From Paraburkholderia heleia NBRC 101817 (GTDB lineage Bacteria > Pseudomonadota > Gammaproteobacteria > Burkholderiales > Burkholderiaceae), in the NCBI RefSeq assembly GCF_000739775.1, contig NZ_BBJH01000058.1, positions 1-53,594 on the forward strand: 53,594 nucleotides of DNA, read 5' to 3'. The notes under the pieces are model-generated. The model had not been told where the DNA came from. It did not search any database and saw only the letters and a list, made by a program, of their open reading frames with translations. This document shows positions 24,515-33,336 of this stretch, piece after piece (the stretch's first letter is position 1; each line of letters begins with the position of its first letter). Made by a program: the position numbers and the translations under genes.

Positions 24515-25192
24515 CTACGGCGCCGCGCCCGGCGCCGGCTGCTCGAATTCGGCCTCGATGCGCACGTCGATCTCGTCGCCGACAGCGGGATACCAGCTCG
24601 TCAGACCGAACGCCGAGCGATTGAAATGGCCCGTTGCGGTGAAGCCTAACGTGGGCTGCTTTGTGAGCGGATTCGGCGCGTAGCCATTCAAGGTCACGTC
24701 GAGCGTGACCGGCTGCGTCACGCCGCGTATCGTGAGATTACCGGTGAGCGTGCCGCGCCCTTCGCCCGTGCGCTCGAAGTGCGTGCTCGTAAAGCGGATC
24801 TGCGCATAGCGCTGCACATCGAGCATCTGCGGTCCTTTCACCATGGCGTCGAGTGCGCTGACGTTGGTGTCGAGGCTCGTGGCGTCGATGGCCGCGTCGA
24901 CCGTGGCCGCCTCGAGGCCGCCGGCCTGCCAGTCGAGCGTCGCCTGCGCGCGGTCGAAGCGCATGACGAAGCGCGTGTAGTGGAAGTGATCGACGTCGAA
25001 CACGATGCTCCAGTGATGCGCGTCCATCGCGTAGTGCCCCGGCGGCACGTCGGCTTCCGTGCGGCTTACGCTGTGCGTGACCACGCGCAGCGGCGTGCAC
25101 GCGGCAAGACTCGCTGCGCACAGCGCCACGCAGAAGGCGCGGCGCGAGCCGCGAACGAGAGGCGCAAGCGCCACGAACGGCCGGTCTTTCAT
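24515..25192 (-). CDS. YceI-family lipoprotein
   Basis: 225 residues. The start at 25192 has GGGAGA just upstream. The N-terminus is a lipoprotein signal with lipobox LAAC (Cys32), so the protein is membrane-anchored in the periplasm, unlike the usual soluble YceI. The YceI barrel begins YAMDAHHWSIVFDVDHFHYT (position after the lipid site) and includes LTGNLTIRGVTQPVTLDVTL and the closing FGLTSWYPAVGDEIDVRIEA. The fold binds isoprenoid-type lipids such as polyprenols or quinones. Whether it connects to hopanoid or stress metabolism is unknown. Confidence 0.93.
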   Translation of the reverse strand: MKDRPFVALAPLVRGSRRAFCVALCAASLAACTPLRVVTHSVSRTEADVPPGHYAMDAHHWSIVFDVDHFHYTRFVMRFDRAQATLDWQAGGLEAATVDAAIDATSLDTNVSALDAMVKGPQMLDVQRYAQIRFTSTHFERTGEGRGTLTGNLTIRGVTQPVTLDVTLNGYAPNPLTKQPTLGFTATGHFNRSAFGLTSWYPAVGDEIDVRIEAEFEQPAPGAAP

Positions 25193-25392
25193 TCCATCTC
25201 CCTTTGACTCGTCGACACCTGTAACAACGTTGGGCGACGTGCGTTTCTTCCGCACGATTTGCGAAGCATAGCGCGGCGGGGTCGGATCGCGGCGACACCG
25301 CGGTTTCCGATACCGGACACGCGCACATTGCGCGCCGCGCGAAACTCGGGTCTCATACGCCGATTGGAGCCCGAACGAGCGGAGAGCCGACC

Positions 25393-26217
25393 ATGCCAGC
25401 CACGAACCACGCCGTGCGTTTTCACGCTACGCCCGTGCGCGACGTCGATGCGATGACGGCTGCCACGACGCGCTCGTTCGGGCGTCATACGCACGACCAG
25501 TACGGCATTGGCGTGATCGATCGCGGCGGCCATGTTTCGCTCAGCGATGCGGGCCAGGTCGAGGCCGTGCCGGGCGACCTCATCCTCGTCAATCCGGGCG
25601 AGGTGCACGACGGCCGGCCGCTCGATGCCGCCGGGCGCACGTGGCGCATGCTGTATTTCGAACCGCGTTGGGTCGACGCGCTGCAAGCCGACATCACGCA
25701 AGGCGACGACGCTGCCTTTGCGCTGCATGCGCCGGTAATCAGCGAACCGCGTTTGCGCGCGCTGTTCGATGCGGCTTTCACGCACGTCACCGACCGAGGC
25801 CATGACCTTTCGCAGATGGCCTTCGATGCCGCCGCGCTCGAGTTGACGACGCGGCTCGTCGAGGCGCTCGGCCACCGGCGTGCGCTCCCGCAGTGCTCAC
25901 CGGCGTCGCTTGCGCGCGTGCGCGACATGATCGACACCGATCCGGCCCAGCCGTTCTCGCTCGCTGAACTCGCGCAGACGGCGGGGCTGAGCCGTTTCCA
26001 GCTCCATCGCGGCTTCCTGCGTGCGTTCGGCGTCGCGCCGCACGGTTACATCCTGCATCGCCGCGTGGCGCTCGCGCGACGCCTGCTCAAGGCGGGCCGT
26101 GCCCCGGCGCAGACCGCGCTGGCCGCCGGTTTCTGCGACCAGAGCCACCTGAACCGCGCGTTCGCGCGACAGTTCGGCGTATCGCCGGGGCGTTACCGGC
26201 TCGCGCGCGCGGCATGA
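25393..26217 (+). CDS. AraC-family transcriptional regulator
   Basis: 274 residues: an N-terminal cupin-type sensor (RHTHDQYGIGVIDRGGH; PGDLILVNPGEVHDGRPL) and a C-terminal pair of helix-turn-helix motifs from about residue 180 (FSLAELAQTAGLSRFQLHRG and AALAAGFCDQSHLNRAFARQ-type block ending GVSPGRYR). GGAGA lies 7 nt before the ATG. The DMT exporter follows on the same strand after 90 bp, and AraC/DMT pairs are common, with the regulator controlling the exporter of an amino acid or similar metabolite. Confidence 0.94.
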   Translation: MPATNHAVRFHATPVRDVDAMTAATTRSFGRHTHDQYGIGVIDRGGHVSLSDAGQVEAVPGDLILVNPGEVHDGRPLDAAGRTWRMLYFEPRWVDALQADITQGDDAAFALHAPVISEPRLRALFDAAFTHVTDRGHDLSQMAFDAAALELTTRLVEALGHRRALPQCSPASLARVRDMIDTDPAQPFSLAELAQTAGLSRFQLHRGFLRAFGVAPHGYILHRRVALARRLLKAGRAPAQTALAAGFCDQSHLNRAFARQFGVSPGRYRLARAA

Positions 26218-26307
26218 ATCGCACGCGCGTCAGGCGCTGACGCACAACGATCCAAGACGGCGCGTCGTGGTGAGCCTATACAGGCGTATCACCACGAGGA
26301 GCGCTTC

Positions 26308-27291
26308 ATGTCGATACGATTGCTGTCGCGCGAAAACGCGCAGCGCTTGACCCTCTCCCCCCGATCCGTCGCGCAGTCGCCGCAGGCGCAACTGACGGCG
26401 GCCATGCTCACCGTAGGCAGCACGGTCATTGCGAGCAAGGCCATCGGCGCCGGGCTCGATCCGCTGCCCGCCACCGCGCTGCGCTTCGGGATCGCGTTGC
26501 CGGTTTTTCTGCTGCTCATGCGTCTCACCGGTACGGCGTTTCCGCGTCCCGGCCTGCGCGACGCGCTGCTGCTCGTCGCACAGGCTGCCATCGGCAGCGT
26601 CGGCTATACGGTCTTGCTGATCGCGGGCACGCAGCGGACTTCGGCGAGCGACGCCGGAATCATCCTCGGCACCCTGCCAGCCGTTTGCGCGTTGACGGCG
26701 GCGCTCGTGCTCGGCGAGCGGCTGCGTGCAGGCACGCTCGTTTCGGTGACGGTCGCGAGCCTCGGCGTGGCGATGGTCACACTCGCACCCGGGGCGCATC
26801 GCGAAGGCGCACGCTCGCTCACGGGCGACGCGATGATCCTCGGCGCCGTCGTGTGCGAAAGCCTGTTCGTGTTGCTGAACAAACGGCTTTCGCGGCCGTG
26901 GCCGCCGCTTGCGCAGGCCGGCGCGATGACGGGAATCGGTTTCGTCGTGTCGGGCTTGTGTGCGCTGCCGGGGTGGCTTGGCGCGGCCCACGCCGTGCCG
27001 CTGAACGCCGTGCTCGGCGTGGCGTATTACGCGCTCGTGCCGACCGTGGGCGGATTCTGGCTCTGGTACGCAGGCGCGGCGCGCGTGCCGGGCGGCGAGG
27101 CTGCGGTCTTTACTGCGGTGGCGCCGGTGTCGAGTGTGGCGCTTGCCACGATGCTGCTCGGCGAGCCGCTTACGCTCACGCGCGCGCTGGGCCTCACGCT
27201 GGTCGTGGCCGCCGTGTTCGCGCAATCCGGGCGCGCGCTGTGGGATCGCATAAGCACCCAGCGCGGCGCGCGCGACAGCAAGGTCTCTTGA
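26308..27291 (+). CDS. EamA/DMT-family transporter
   Basis: 327 residues with about ten predicted membrane helices in two EamA repeats (first repeat ends near GVAMVTLAP, second begins GDAMILGAVVCESLFVLLNK). Members export amino acids or metabolites. GAGGAG precedes the ATG at 26308. The stop lies within the -35 element of the tetR promoter (TTGACT overlaps the TGA), so the next transcription unit starts at once. Confidence 0.92.
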   Translation: MSIRLLSRENAQRLTLSPRSVAQSPQAQLTAAMLTVGSTVIASKAIGAGLDPLPATALRFGIALPVFLLLMRLTGTAFPRPGLRDALLLVAQAAIGSVGYTVLLIAGTQRTSASDAGIILGTLPAVCALTAALVLGERLRAGTLVSVTVASLGVAMVTLAPGAHREGARSLTGDAMILGAVVCESLFVLLNKRLSRPWPPLAQAGAMTGIGFVVSGLCALPGWLGAAHAVPLNAVLGVAYYALVPTVGGFWLWYAGAARVPGGEAAVFTAVAPVSSVALATMLLGEPLTLTRALGLTLVVAAVFAQSGRALWDRISTQRGARDSKVS

Positions 27292-27341
27292 CTTGGGAGA
27301 ATGATCGTTCTACATTGCTGGGATGGGAGAACGATCATTCT
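27288..27341 (+). promoter_or_regulatory. tetR promoter with two matching operators
   Basis: A near-consensus sigma-70 promoter, TTGACT (27288) - 17 bp - TACATT (27311). Operator 1, AGAATGATCGTTCT (27298-27311), lies between -35 and -10. Operator 2, AGAACGATCATTCT (27328-27341), is its exact reverse complement, 30 bp further on, just after the predicted transcription start. This is a textbook layout for TetR autorepression by two dimers on the same DNA face. Confidence 0.88.
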
Positions 27342-27389
27342 CCCGCTGATCTTCGATATTCCGCCGCAATCGCTGAACAGGCCCTGGCC

Positions 27390-28106
27390 ATGAGCCCGCA
27401 CGCAGTAACGAACCCCGAAGCAAACTCAGACACAGACGCGCCGCAGGCCGACGCGCGCGAGCGCCTGCTCGATGCCGCCGAGGCGTTGATCTACGCGGGC
27501 GGCATTCACGCAACGGGCGTCGATGCGATCGTTCGCGCGGCGGGTGCGGCGCGCAAGAGTTTCTACACGTATTTCGAATCGAAGAACGCGTTAGTGGCGG
27601 CTGCGCTTGCGCGGCGCGACGAGCGCTGGATGCGCTGGTTCGTCGCCGGCACGCTCGCACACGGGCGCACGCCGCAGGCACGCCTTGCCGGCATGTTCGA
27701 CGTCTTGCGCGAGTGGTTCGCGTCCGAAGGCTTCCACGGCTGCGCGTTTCTCAACGCCGCCGGCGAAATCGCGTCGCCCGACGACCCCGTGCGCGTGGTC
27801 TCGCGCGAGCACAAGGCGCGCCTGCTCGACTTCGTGTGCGAACAGAGCGATGCGTGGGCCGCGAGCGTCGGCGCAGATCGCCGGACCGCCGCACGCCTCG
27901 CGCGCCAATGGCTGATCCTGATCGACGGGGCGATCGGCGTGGCGCTGGTCAGCGGCGACGCCGATGCGGCGCTCGACGCACGTGCGGCCGGCCGATCGTT
28001 ACTCGCCGCCCTCGCACCGAAAAGCGGTTCCGATTTCCAAAACCGATCCCCATCGCGCGCACCGTCCCGGCGCGCCGCCCAACGCAAGGAGCAAGACCAT
28101 GAGTGA
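27390..28106 (+). CDS. TetR-family transcriptional regulator
   Basis: 238 residues. The N-terminal helix-turn-helix is ARERLLDAAEALIYAGGIHA then AIVRAAGAARKSFYTYFESK, the classic TetR block (residues 22-65). The ligand domain follows. The C-terminal 30 residues are basic and disordered. It is autoregulated, judging from the twin operators in its promoter. The gene overlaps the DUF1348 gene by 8 nt, so regulator and small protein are co-expressed. The inducer is unknown. Confidence 0.94.
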   Translation: MSPHAVTNPEANSDTDAPQADARERLLDAAEALIYAGGIHATGVDAIVRAAGAARKSFYTYFESKNALVAAALARRDERWMRWFVAGTLAHGRTPQARLAGMFDVLREWFASEGFHGCAFLNAAGEIASPDDPVRVVSREHKARLLDFVCEQSDAWAASVGADRRTAARLARQWLILIDGAIGVALVSGDADAALDARAAGRSLLAALAPKSGSDFQNRSPSRAPSRRAAQRKEQDHE

Positions 28107-28578
28107 TTCGCCCGAAGTGCGTCCGCCGCTGCCGCCGTTCACGCGCGAGAGCGCCATGCAGAAAGTGCGCGCAGCGGAAGACGGCTGGAACACACGCGAC
28201 CCGCAACGCGTTTCGCTTGCGTACACGCCGCAAAGCGTGTGGCGCAATCGCGCCGAGTTCGTGACGGGCCGTGAGGCCATCGTCGGATTTCTCACGCGCA
28301 AGTGGGCGCGCGAACTCGACTATCGCCTGATCAAGGAGCTATGGGCGTACACGGACAATCGCATCGCGGTGCGTTTCGCCTATGAATGGCGCGACGATTC
28401 GGGCAGCTGGTTCCGCTCGTATGGCAACGAGAACTGGGAATTCGACGCGAACGGCCTGATGGCGCACCGTCACGCATCGATCAACGACCTGCCGATCCGC
28501 GAGGCGGATCGTCTCTATCACTGGCCGCTCGGGCGCCGTCCCGACGATCATCCGGGCCTCTCCGACCTCGGCCTCTGA
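28099..28578 (+). CDS. DUF1348 / NTF2-like small protein
   Basis: 159 residues with the SnoaL/NTF2-like cone fold (AEDGWNTRDPQRVSLAYTPQ, then RNRAEFVTGREAIVGFLTRK and WFRSYGNENWEFDANGLMAH). It matches the DUF1348 family, annotated as nuclear-transport-factor-2-like proteins; no reaction is established. AAGGAG lies 8 nt upstream of the ATG, which sits inside the end of tetR (ATGAGTGA). It is the probable main target of the TetR regulator. Confidence 0.92.
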   Translation: MSDSPEVRPPLPPFTRESAMQKVRAAEDGWNTRDPQRVSLAYTPQSVWRNRAEFVTGREAIVGFLTRKWARELDYRLIKELWAYTDNRIAVRFAYEWRDDSGSWFRSYGNENWEFDANGLMAHRHASINDLPIREADRLYHWPLGRRPDDHPGLSDLGL

Positions 28579-28766
28579 CGCATCGCTTTCATCGGGACGA
28601 CTCGCTACGCTGGCACCATGCCGGCGGCGAGCGAGTTGCCCGATCCGAGCCTGGACTCCATTGCGCACGCATCGGGTTGCGGTACAGTTCGTCATTCACC
28701 GCGAACCAGCAATCAGAAAACCGACGATCCCCGGGGGGGATCGGCGCAAGCAAGGACGGAGAGCCC

Positions 28767-29336
28767 ATGCGGTTTTGGCAGAAGCAAGGTGGCGCAGCAA
28801 TCAGAACGACAACGACGGCGACAAGGCAAGCGAAGGGAAGGAAACGCGGCGCGGCGGCTGCCCTGCTGCTCTTGCCGCTGCTGATCGGCACGGCGCAGTC
28901 GGCGCACGCGGCGAACTGGTGTAGTTCGGGCCTGTGGGTCGATGCGATGGTGGGCTCGTACCACATCCATCCCGACAAGGACTTCGAACAATTCAACCCG
29001 GGCCTCGGCATCGAATGCTGGCCCGGCGACACGTGGGCGCTCACGGCAGGCGGTTTTCGCAATTCGTTGCGCCGGCCCTCTTATTATGGCGGCGCAGTGT
29101 GGGCGCCTGAGTTTCTGCACTGGGGCTTCGTGCGGCTCGCGGCGATGGGCGGCATCATCTCCGGCTACAACTATGGCAACTGGGGCCTCGGCCACGACCA
29201 TACGATCGGGCCCGTGGTCGCGCCTATCGTGATGGTCGCGTACAAGCGCGTGGGCGTGAATTTCATCGTCATCCCGCCGATACCGTCTGACGATCTGCCG
29301 TTTACCATCGGGTTTCAGTTGCGATTCAAGTTTTAG
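28767..29336 (+). CDS. Outer-membrane beta-barrel protein of unknown type
   Basis: 189 residues. A long N-region with many Thr and Lys is followed by the signal-peptide core AAAALLLLPLLIGTAQSAHA, with a likely cut after AHA near residue 48. The mature part has alternating aromatic strands (SGLWVDAMVGSYHIHP, FVRLAAMGGIISGYNYGNWG) and ends in Phe (FQLRFKF), the sorting signal of outer-membrane barrels. It resembles PagP-size barrels, but I see no PagP active-site signature. GGAGA lies upstream of the ATG. It may be a lipid-modifying enzyme or small porin. Confidence 0.72.
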   Translation: MRFWQKQGGAAIRTTTTATRQAKGRKRGAAAALLLLPLLIGTAQSAHAANWCSSGLWVDAMVGSYHIHPDKDFEQFNPGLGIECWPGDTWALTAGGFRNSLRRPSYYGGAVWAPEFLHWGFVRLAAMGGIISGYNYGNWGLGHDHTIGPVVAPIVMVAYKRVGVNFIVIPPIPSDDLPFTIGFQLRFKF

Positions 29337-29363
29337 GGCTGCCAGGATCCACATCCAGCGTCC

Positions 29364-29380
29364 TCCCGCAAACTCTCACC
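29364..29380 (+). repeat. Satellite iteron 1
   Basis: TCCCGCAAACTCTCACC fits the origin iteron consensus at every fixed position. It is intergenic, after the barrel protein and before the dsbG-like gene, 11 kb from the array. Confidence 0.85.
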
Positions 29381-29504
29381 TTTGCTGTTAACCTGACGCC
29401 CTTGTCATATTGGCGTCAGTGGCGTGCCACGGCCTGACCCTAAGATACGAACCTTCGCTTCACCGGCGCGAAACGTGACGCGCTATCCAAGTCAGAGGAA
29501 AAGA

Positions 29505-30119
29505 ATGAAGAAGTTCACACGCATGCTGATCGCCGCGGGCGCACTGGCCATGAGCGCGGGCGCCATGGCTGCCGCGGCGCCTGAGCCTGCCTGGTTGCCC
29601 GCAACGGCAGCCGCAAGTTTGCAGAATGCGAGTGCGATCGTCGAAGGCGCGCATGGGTCGAACGTGAAGTCGACGCTTTATGTCTTTATGGACCCAAACT
29701 GTATTTACTGTCACCTGGTGTGGAAAGCGCTGCAACCGTATGAAGCGGTCGGCCTGCAGGTGCATTGGATTCCTATGGGCTTTCTGAAGCCCGATTCGGC
29801 CGGCAAGGCGGCCGCGCTGCTGGAAGCGAAAGACGGCGCCGCGCTGCTCAAAGAGCTGGAAACGCACTACTCGGAGAAGGACGAATCGGGCGGCATCGCC
29901 CCGCTCGCGCACATTCCCGACACCGACAAGAACAAGCTCGACAACAACATCAAGCTCTTTCAGGACCTCGGTTTCGACGGTACGCCTACGCTTGTTTATC
30001 AGGGTTCGGGCGGACGCTGGGCCAATGTCAGCGGCTTGCCGAAGCTGGACGACCTGCCGGGCATGCTGAATCTGCCGGCGCAACCGATCACCGATGCCGA
30101 GCTGCAGAAGTATCGTTGA
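29505..30119 (+). CDS. dsbG: DsbG/DsbA-like thiol:disulfide interchange protein
   Basis: 204 residues with a Sec signal (residues 1-22, MKKFTRMLIAAGALAMSAGA) and a thioredoxin fold. The redox site is CIYC (Cys66, Cys69) in VFMDPNCIYCHLVW, and the cis-proline is in GTPTLVYQ. The acidic region after the active site and the motif FMDPNC-xx-C point to the periplasmic isomerase-type DsbG/DsbC, but without the N-terminal dimerisation domain, so the role may be a monomeric oxidase or sulfenic-acid reductase. AGAGGAAAAG precedes the ATG at 29505. The gene is flanked on both sides by satellite iterons. Confidence 0.86.
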   Translation: MKKFTRMLIAAGALAMSAGAMAAAAPEPAWLPATAAASLQNASAIVEGAHGSNVKSTLYVFMDPNCIYCHLVWKALQPYEAVGLQVHWIPMGFLKPDSAGKAAALLEAKDGAALLKELETHYSEKDESGGIAPLAHIPDTDKNKLDNNIKLFQDLGFDGTPTLVYQGSGGRWANVSGLPKLDDLPGMLNLPAQPITDAELQKYR

Positions 30120-30173
30120 GCGCGCGCGGCGGTGAGTCATTCACCGCATCGTGAGTTCACCGATACAACGATA

Positions 30174-30226
30174 GGTGAGGAGTTCCAGGAGTCGAACGCC
30201 GCGTGCTCCTCCCGAAAAGCCTCACC
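30174..30226. repeat. Satellite iterons 2 and 3, inverted pair
   Basis: GGTGAGGAGTTCCAGGA (30174-30190) reads on the minus strand as TCCTGGAACTCCTCACC; TCCCGAAAAGCCTCACC (30210-30226) is on the plus strand. Both fit the iteron consensus. They lie between convergent genes, 12 kb from the array, with 19 bp between them. Confidence 0.85.
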
Positions 30227-30247
30227 TTTGCTCTCGCGAGCCGGGTT

Positions 30248-31141
30248 TCAGAACTGGTAATCGGGATTCTTCGGATCGAATGCTTCGTCGTCGAAGGACT
30301 TCGGCGTGATGCTGTCGATGACGATTTTCTCGAACATCTGGCCGTCCTCGCCGTAGGCTTCGACGGTGCGGAAATACGGATGCCGCAGGTCGAGCCCGAG
30401 CGTCTGCTTTTTCGCGTAGAACTGCGGCTTGCCGCTCGGCGAAACGTAGGTCAGTGCCACCACTCGCACGCCGTCTATCGTTTTTGCCTCGACTTGCGGC
30501 TTGTATGGCGCGCCTGCTTCGACGTACTTCTTCGCGTCGGTCATGAACTGGCTCACGATGAATTCGGTGCCGAGATCCGTGATCTTGTGATTCGACTGCG
30601 AGCGGGCGAGTGTGCCGTCGAGCGCGGTCCACATCGGCATCACGCCGAGCAGGCCGCCGAGGTGTCCGTACATTTCGTCGCCGCGCTTCGAGGCGTCGTA
30701 AACCACCTCCTCGCCCGAATGATCGCCGTCGGGCAGCCACTTCGCGTAGATGCGCAGCGGCTCGTGCTCCAGCTTCACGAGCATGTGCGCGGGCTTCGCG
30801 GGCCACTTGCCGTTCAGGCGCTCCCAGCGCGACAGCACGAATTCGTATGAGGGATAGCCTGCCGGGCCGAGCTTGACGAGCGTGGGCACGACGAGCGGAT
30901 CGAATGCTTCGAAGAGCGCGGTGAGCTGCGCGTCGTCCAGCTTCGTGAGCGTGTCGTTCTTCTGCGCGCGCTGCAGCCAGCGCACCTGCTGATCGACGCT
31001 GAGTTTCGCGACTTCGGCGGCGGGCGCTGCGTGTTGCGAAGCGTTGCCTGTTTCTGCGTCCTCGCCCTGCGCGAACGCCGTGGCGCTGGCGAGCACGAGT
31101 GCGGCGCACGCGACGAGTGTGCGTGCTTGAGGATTATTCAT
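30248..31141 (-). CDS. DUF1571-family secreted protein
   Basis: 297 residues with a Sec signal peptide (TLVACAALVLASATAFAQ, cut after AFA near residue 24). The mature protein has the pattern of DUF1571 proteins: a short helical lead, then strands RIYAKWLPDGDHSGEEVVYD and LGLDLRHPYFRTVEAYGEDG. The function is not known; the family is periplasmic. GGGAGACAGGAA precedes the ATG at 31141. It is the last gene of the leftward block 30248-35798, but the 80-bp gap to the hydrolase gene leaves room for its own promoter. Confidence 0.8.
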   Translation of the reverse strand: MNNPQARTLVACAALVLASATAFAQGEDAETGNASQHAAPAAEVAKLSVDQQVRWLQRAQKNDTLTKLDDAQLTALFEAFDPLVVPTLVKLGPAGYPSYEFVLSRWERLNGKWPAKPAHMLVKLEHEPLRIYAKWLPDGDHSGEEVVYDASKRGDEMYGHLGGLLGVMPMWTALDGTLARSQSNHKITDLGTEFIVSQFMTDAKKYVEAGAPYKPQVEAKTIDGVRVVALTYVSPSGKPQFYAKKQTLGLDLRHPYFRTVEAYGEDGQMFEKIVIDSITPKSFDDEAFDPKNPDYQF

Positions 31142-31221
31142 TTCCTGTCTCCCTTGACGAAGGCTTGCGGCCCACCCATTCGCACGTAGCCGACGCAATT
31201 TTCAGCTTCGCGATTTCCTCT

Positions 31222-32310
31222 TCACCCGCGCATGCTGCGTGAAGAGGTCGCCTGGGGCGCGGACGGATTGCCCAGCACGCCCGGTGCGGTCGAACCGGTC
31301 TCCGCGCCCGGCTGAGCCGCTTCGATCGCGCGCACGTCGCTTGCATGCACCGCGCCGGCAAGCGCGCAGAGCAGCCAGTCGTAGGTCGTGGACGGCGCGG
31401 TGACGGGCAGCATATGGCCGCCGCTCACCACCTTGAGCGTTACCTGGCTCGTGAGGTGACTAAGCGTCTCGCCATGGCGGGTCCAGTCGAGCACGGCGTC
31501 GTCGCGTCCAAGCAATACGTCGACGGGCACGCTCAGTTGTGCATAGCGTTGCTCCATTTGCGCGAGATCGTCGGCGTCTTCAATCGCAACGAGGTCGGCC
31601 GAGGCGTGGTAGAAGCCGCTGGGGCGCAGGCTCAGCAGTCCGCCGCCGCGAGTGCGGAAATCGCCCGGTACCGCCTCGGGCGCGAATACCTGCTTGAGGA
31701 CGGCGGCGCTGGTAGCGAGTCCGATGGGCGTAGCGAACGTGCGCGCCACGAAGCGGCGCACGGCGTGCGAACGCAGCACGAGCGCGCGGAAGGCCCTGGG
31801 CACCTCGGTCTGTACATGCGTGAGCGGCGCGATCAGCGCGAGCCGCGAAACGGCGTGCGGATGATCGAGCGCCACGGCCAGCGCGATCGCACCGCCGAGC
31901 GAATGCCCGACGAGCACCGGCGATTCGAGCCCCAGTGCTTCGATGAAGCGCGCGACCGTGCGCGCCTGCGCGCGGATGTTCGCCGACGCGTGCGGCCCGC
32001 GTGTGGAGTAGCCGGAGCCCGGGCGGTCGACGAGTATCACGCGATGTTCGCGCGCGAGCGCCCGCAGGGGCAGCCACGCGAAGTTGCGCATTTGCCCGCT
32101 CAGGCCGTGAACGAACACAATGGGCGGTCCGCTGCCGTATTCGACGTAATGAATGCGGTCGCCATCGATGTCGATCAGTTGGCCGTCCATCGGCACGGCC
32201 GCTTCGATGCGGCGCGCGGCGCGTCGCGAAAATGCGGCGAGCGCAGCGCTTGCTGCGGCGAGGGCAACGCCGGCGGCAACGACCGCGGCAGGCAGGGCAA
32301 GGGGGGGCAC
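31222..32310 (-). CDS. Alpha/beta hydrolase, membrane-anchored
   Basis: 362 residues. A hydrophobic N-terminal helix (LALPAAVVAAGVALAAASAA) anchors the enzyme. The fold shows the oxyanion motif VHGLSGQ, the nucleophile elbow VGHSLGGA, the acid in VDVLLGRDDAVLDW and the catalytic His in SGGHMLPV, so all catalytic residues are present. I take the GTG at 32310, with AGAGGA upstream. With the dehydrogenase and Baeyer-Villiger enzyme upstream, an esterase cutting the ester or lactone product is a sensible role. The C-terminal 40 residues are disordered. Confidence 0.87.
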   Translation of the reverse strand: MPPLALPAAVVAAGVALAAASAALAAFSRRAARRIEAAVPMDGQLIDIDGDRIHYVEYGSGPPIVFVHGLSGQMRNFAWLPLRALAREHRVILVDRPGSGYSTRGPHASANIRAQARTVARFIEALGLESPVLVGHSLGGAIALAVALDHPHAVSRLALIAPLTHVQTEVPRAFRALVLRSHAVRRFVARTFATPIGLATSAAVLKQVFAPEAVPGDFRTRGGGLLSLRPSGFYHASADLVAIEDADDLAQMEQRYAQLSVPVDVLLGRDDAVLDWTRHGETLSHLTSQVTLKVVSGGHMLPVTAPSTTYDWLLCALAGAVHASDVRAIEAAQPGAETGSTAPGVLGNPSAPQATSSRSMRG

Positions 32311-32404
32311 GGGCGGTCCTCTATGTGCAGGTTGGGTTCGAGGTCTTATGCGCGTCGCGAAACTACATGGCGAAACGCATGAAGCGCACCGCGCATGACG
32401 CGCC

Positions 32405-33304
32405 TCACACTGCGCGCGGCGTCCCCGCCGGATGCAGCGGCACGCGGCGCGGGGCGGCGCGCGAGGCGTACTGCGCGTTGGTATCGTCGATCTGCGCAAC
32501 GAGGCTGTCGATGCGCGCGAGATGCCGCCGGTTGTCGTGATCCCACGGATGAAAGCCGGGCCTGAAAAAACGCAGCCATTCGAGTGCGATACCGGGAAAG
32601 ACGCCGTGACGCGGCCCGTAGAGAAACTTCACGAGCTTCCATACGCCGCGCACCTTGCCCTGGTGGCGGCGGTGCGCGCGCAGGAGCGCGAGGTGATAGT
32701 CGAACACGATGAGCCAGAAGAGTGCCGTGGTGGCGAGCATCGTACCGGTTCGCATGAGATAGCGCCTGATGCCCGGCTCGATCACGATATTCCAGACGTC
32801 GAACGAGACCGACTTGTGCTCGGTTTCCTCCAGCGCGTGCCAGAGCCACATCTGCTTGTAGCCTGCCACCGAGCCTTCGATGCGCGTGCCCGTATCGGCG
32901 AGCAGCAGGTCGGCGAGCATGGCCGTGTAGTGCTCGAGCGCGACGGTTTGCGCGAGTTGCAGCGAAGGCGGCAACACCTTGCGTGCGAAATTGAGGATGG
33001 CCCACAGCCGCTTGTCGAGCTTGTGCGCGGGCAAGCCCGCCGCCTGCAGCAAGTCGTTGTACTCGACGTGTTCGCGCGTGTGCATCGCCTCCTGGCCGAT
33101 GAAGCCCATGACCTGCTTCTTGAGTTCGGGGTCCTCGATGCGGTCGCGATAGTGCCGCACCGAATCCATGAAGAAGCGCTCGCCCGCGGGGAAAAGCAGC
33201 GAAAGCGCGTTGAAGAAGTGAGTGACAGGCACGCCCTCGACGTGCCAGTCACAAGCCCTTTCGGGCGGTAATGCGAAGCGGATGTCGCGCCGTATCGGCA
33301 TCAT
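32405..33304 (-). CDS. Ferritin-like metal-dependent hydrolase (PF10118 type)
   Basis: 299 residues. The sequence carries the conserved Glu/His pattern of the predicted metal-dependent hydrolase family related to di-iron helical proteins: GQEAMHTREHVEYN near residue 75, LEHYTAML near 125, and WHALEETEHKSVSFDVWN near 160. The expected metal ligands are all present. There is a hydrophobic helix near residue 200 (LATTALFWLIVFDYHLALL). The family commonly sits beside Baeyer-Villiger monooxygenase and short-chain dehydrogenase genes. The exact reaction is unknown. The ATG at 33304 has GGGAG 7 nt upstream; the very next codon is also ATG. Confidence 0.87.
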   Translation of the reverse strand: MMPIRRDIRFALPPERACDWHVEGVPVTHFFNALSLLFPAGERFFMDSVRHYRDRIEDPELKKQVMGFIGQEAMHTREHVEYNDLLQAAGLPAHKLDKRLWAILNFARKVLPPSLQLAQTVALEHYTAMLADLLLADTGTRIEGSVAGYKQMWLWHALEETEHKSVSFDVWNIVIEPGIRRYLMRTGTMLATTALFWLIVFDYHLALLRAHRRHQGKVRGVWKLVKFLYGPRHGVFPGIALEWLRFFRPGFHPWDHDNRRHLARIDSLVAQIDDTNAQYASRAAPRRVPLHPAGTPRAV

Positions 33305-33336
33305 GTTATGGCTCCCTGTTGTGTGCCTGCTGTTAT

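Noticed and set aside
25886..25902. TCCCGCAGTGCTCACC inside the AraC gene
   Set aside because: The spacer is one base short and the site is coding sequence; treated as chance.
26269..26285. GGTGAGCCTATACAGGC, similar to a reversed iteron
   Set aside because: It fails at the last fixed base and lies in the AraC/exporter gap alone; one-mismatch hits of this length can occur by chance.
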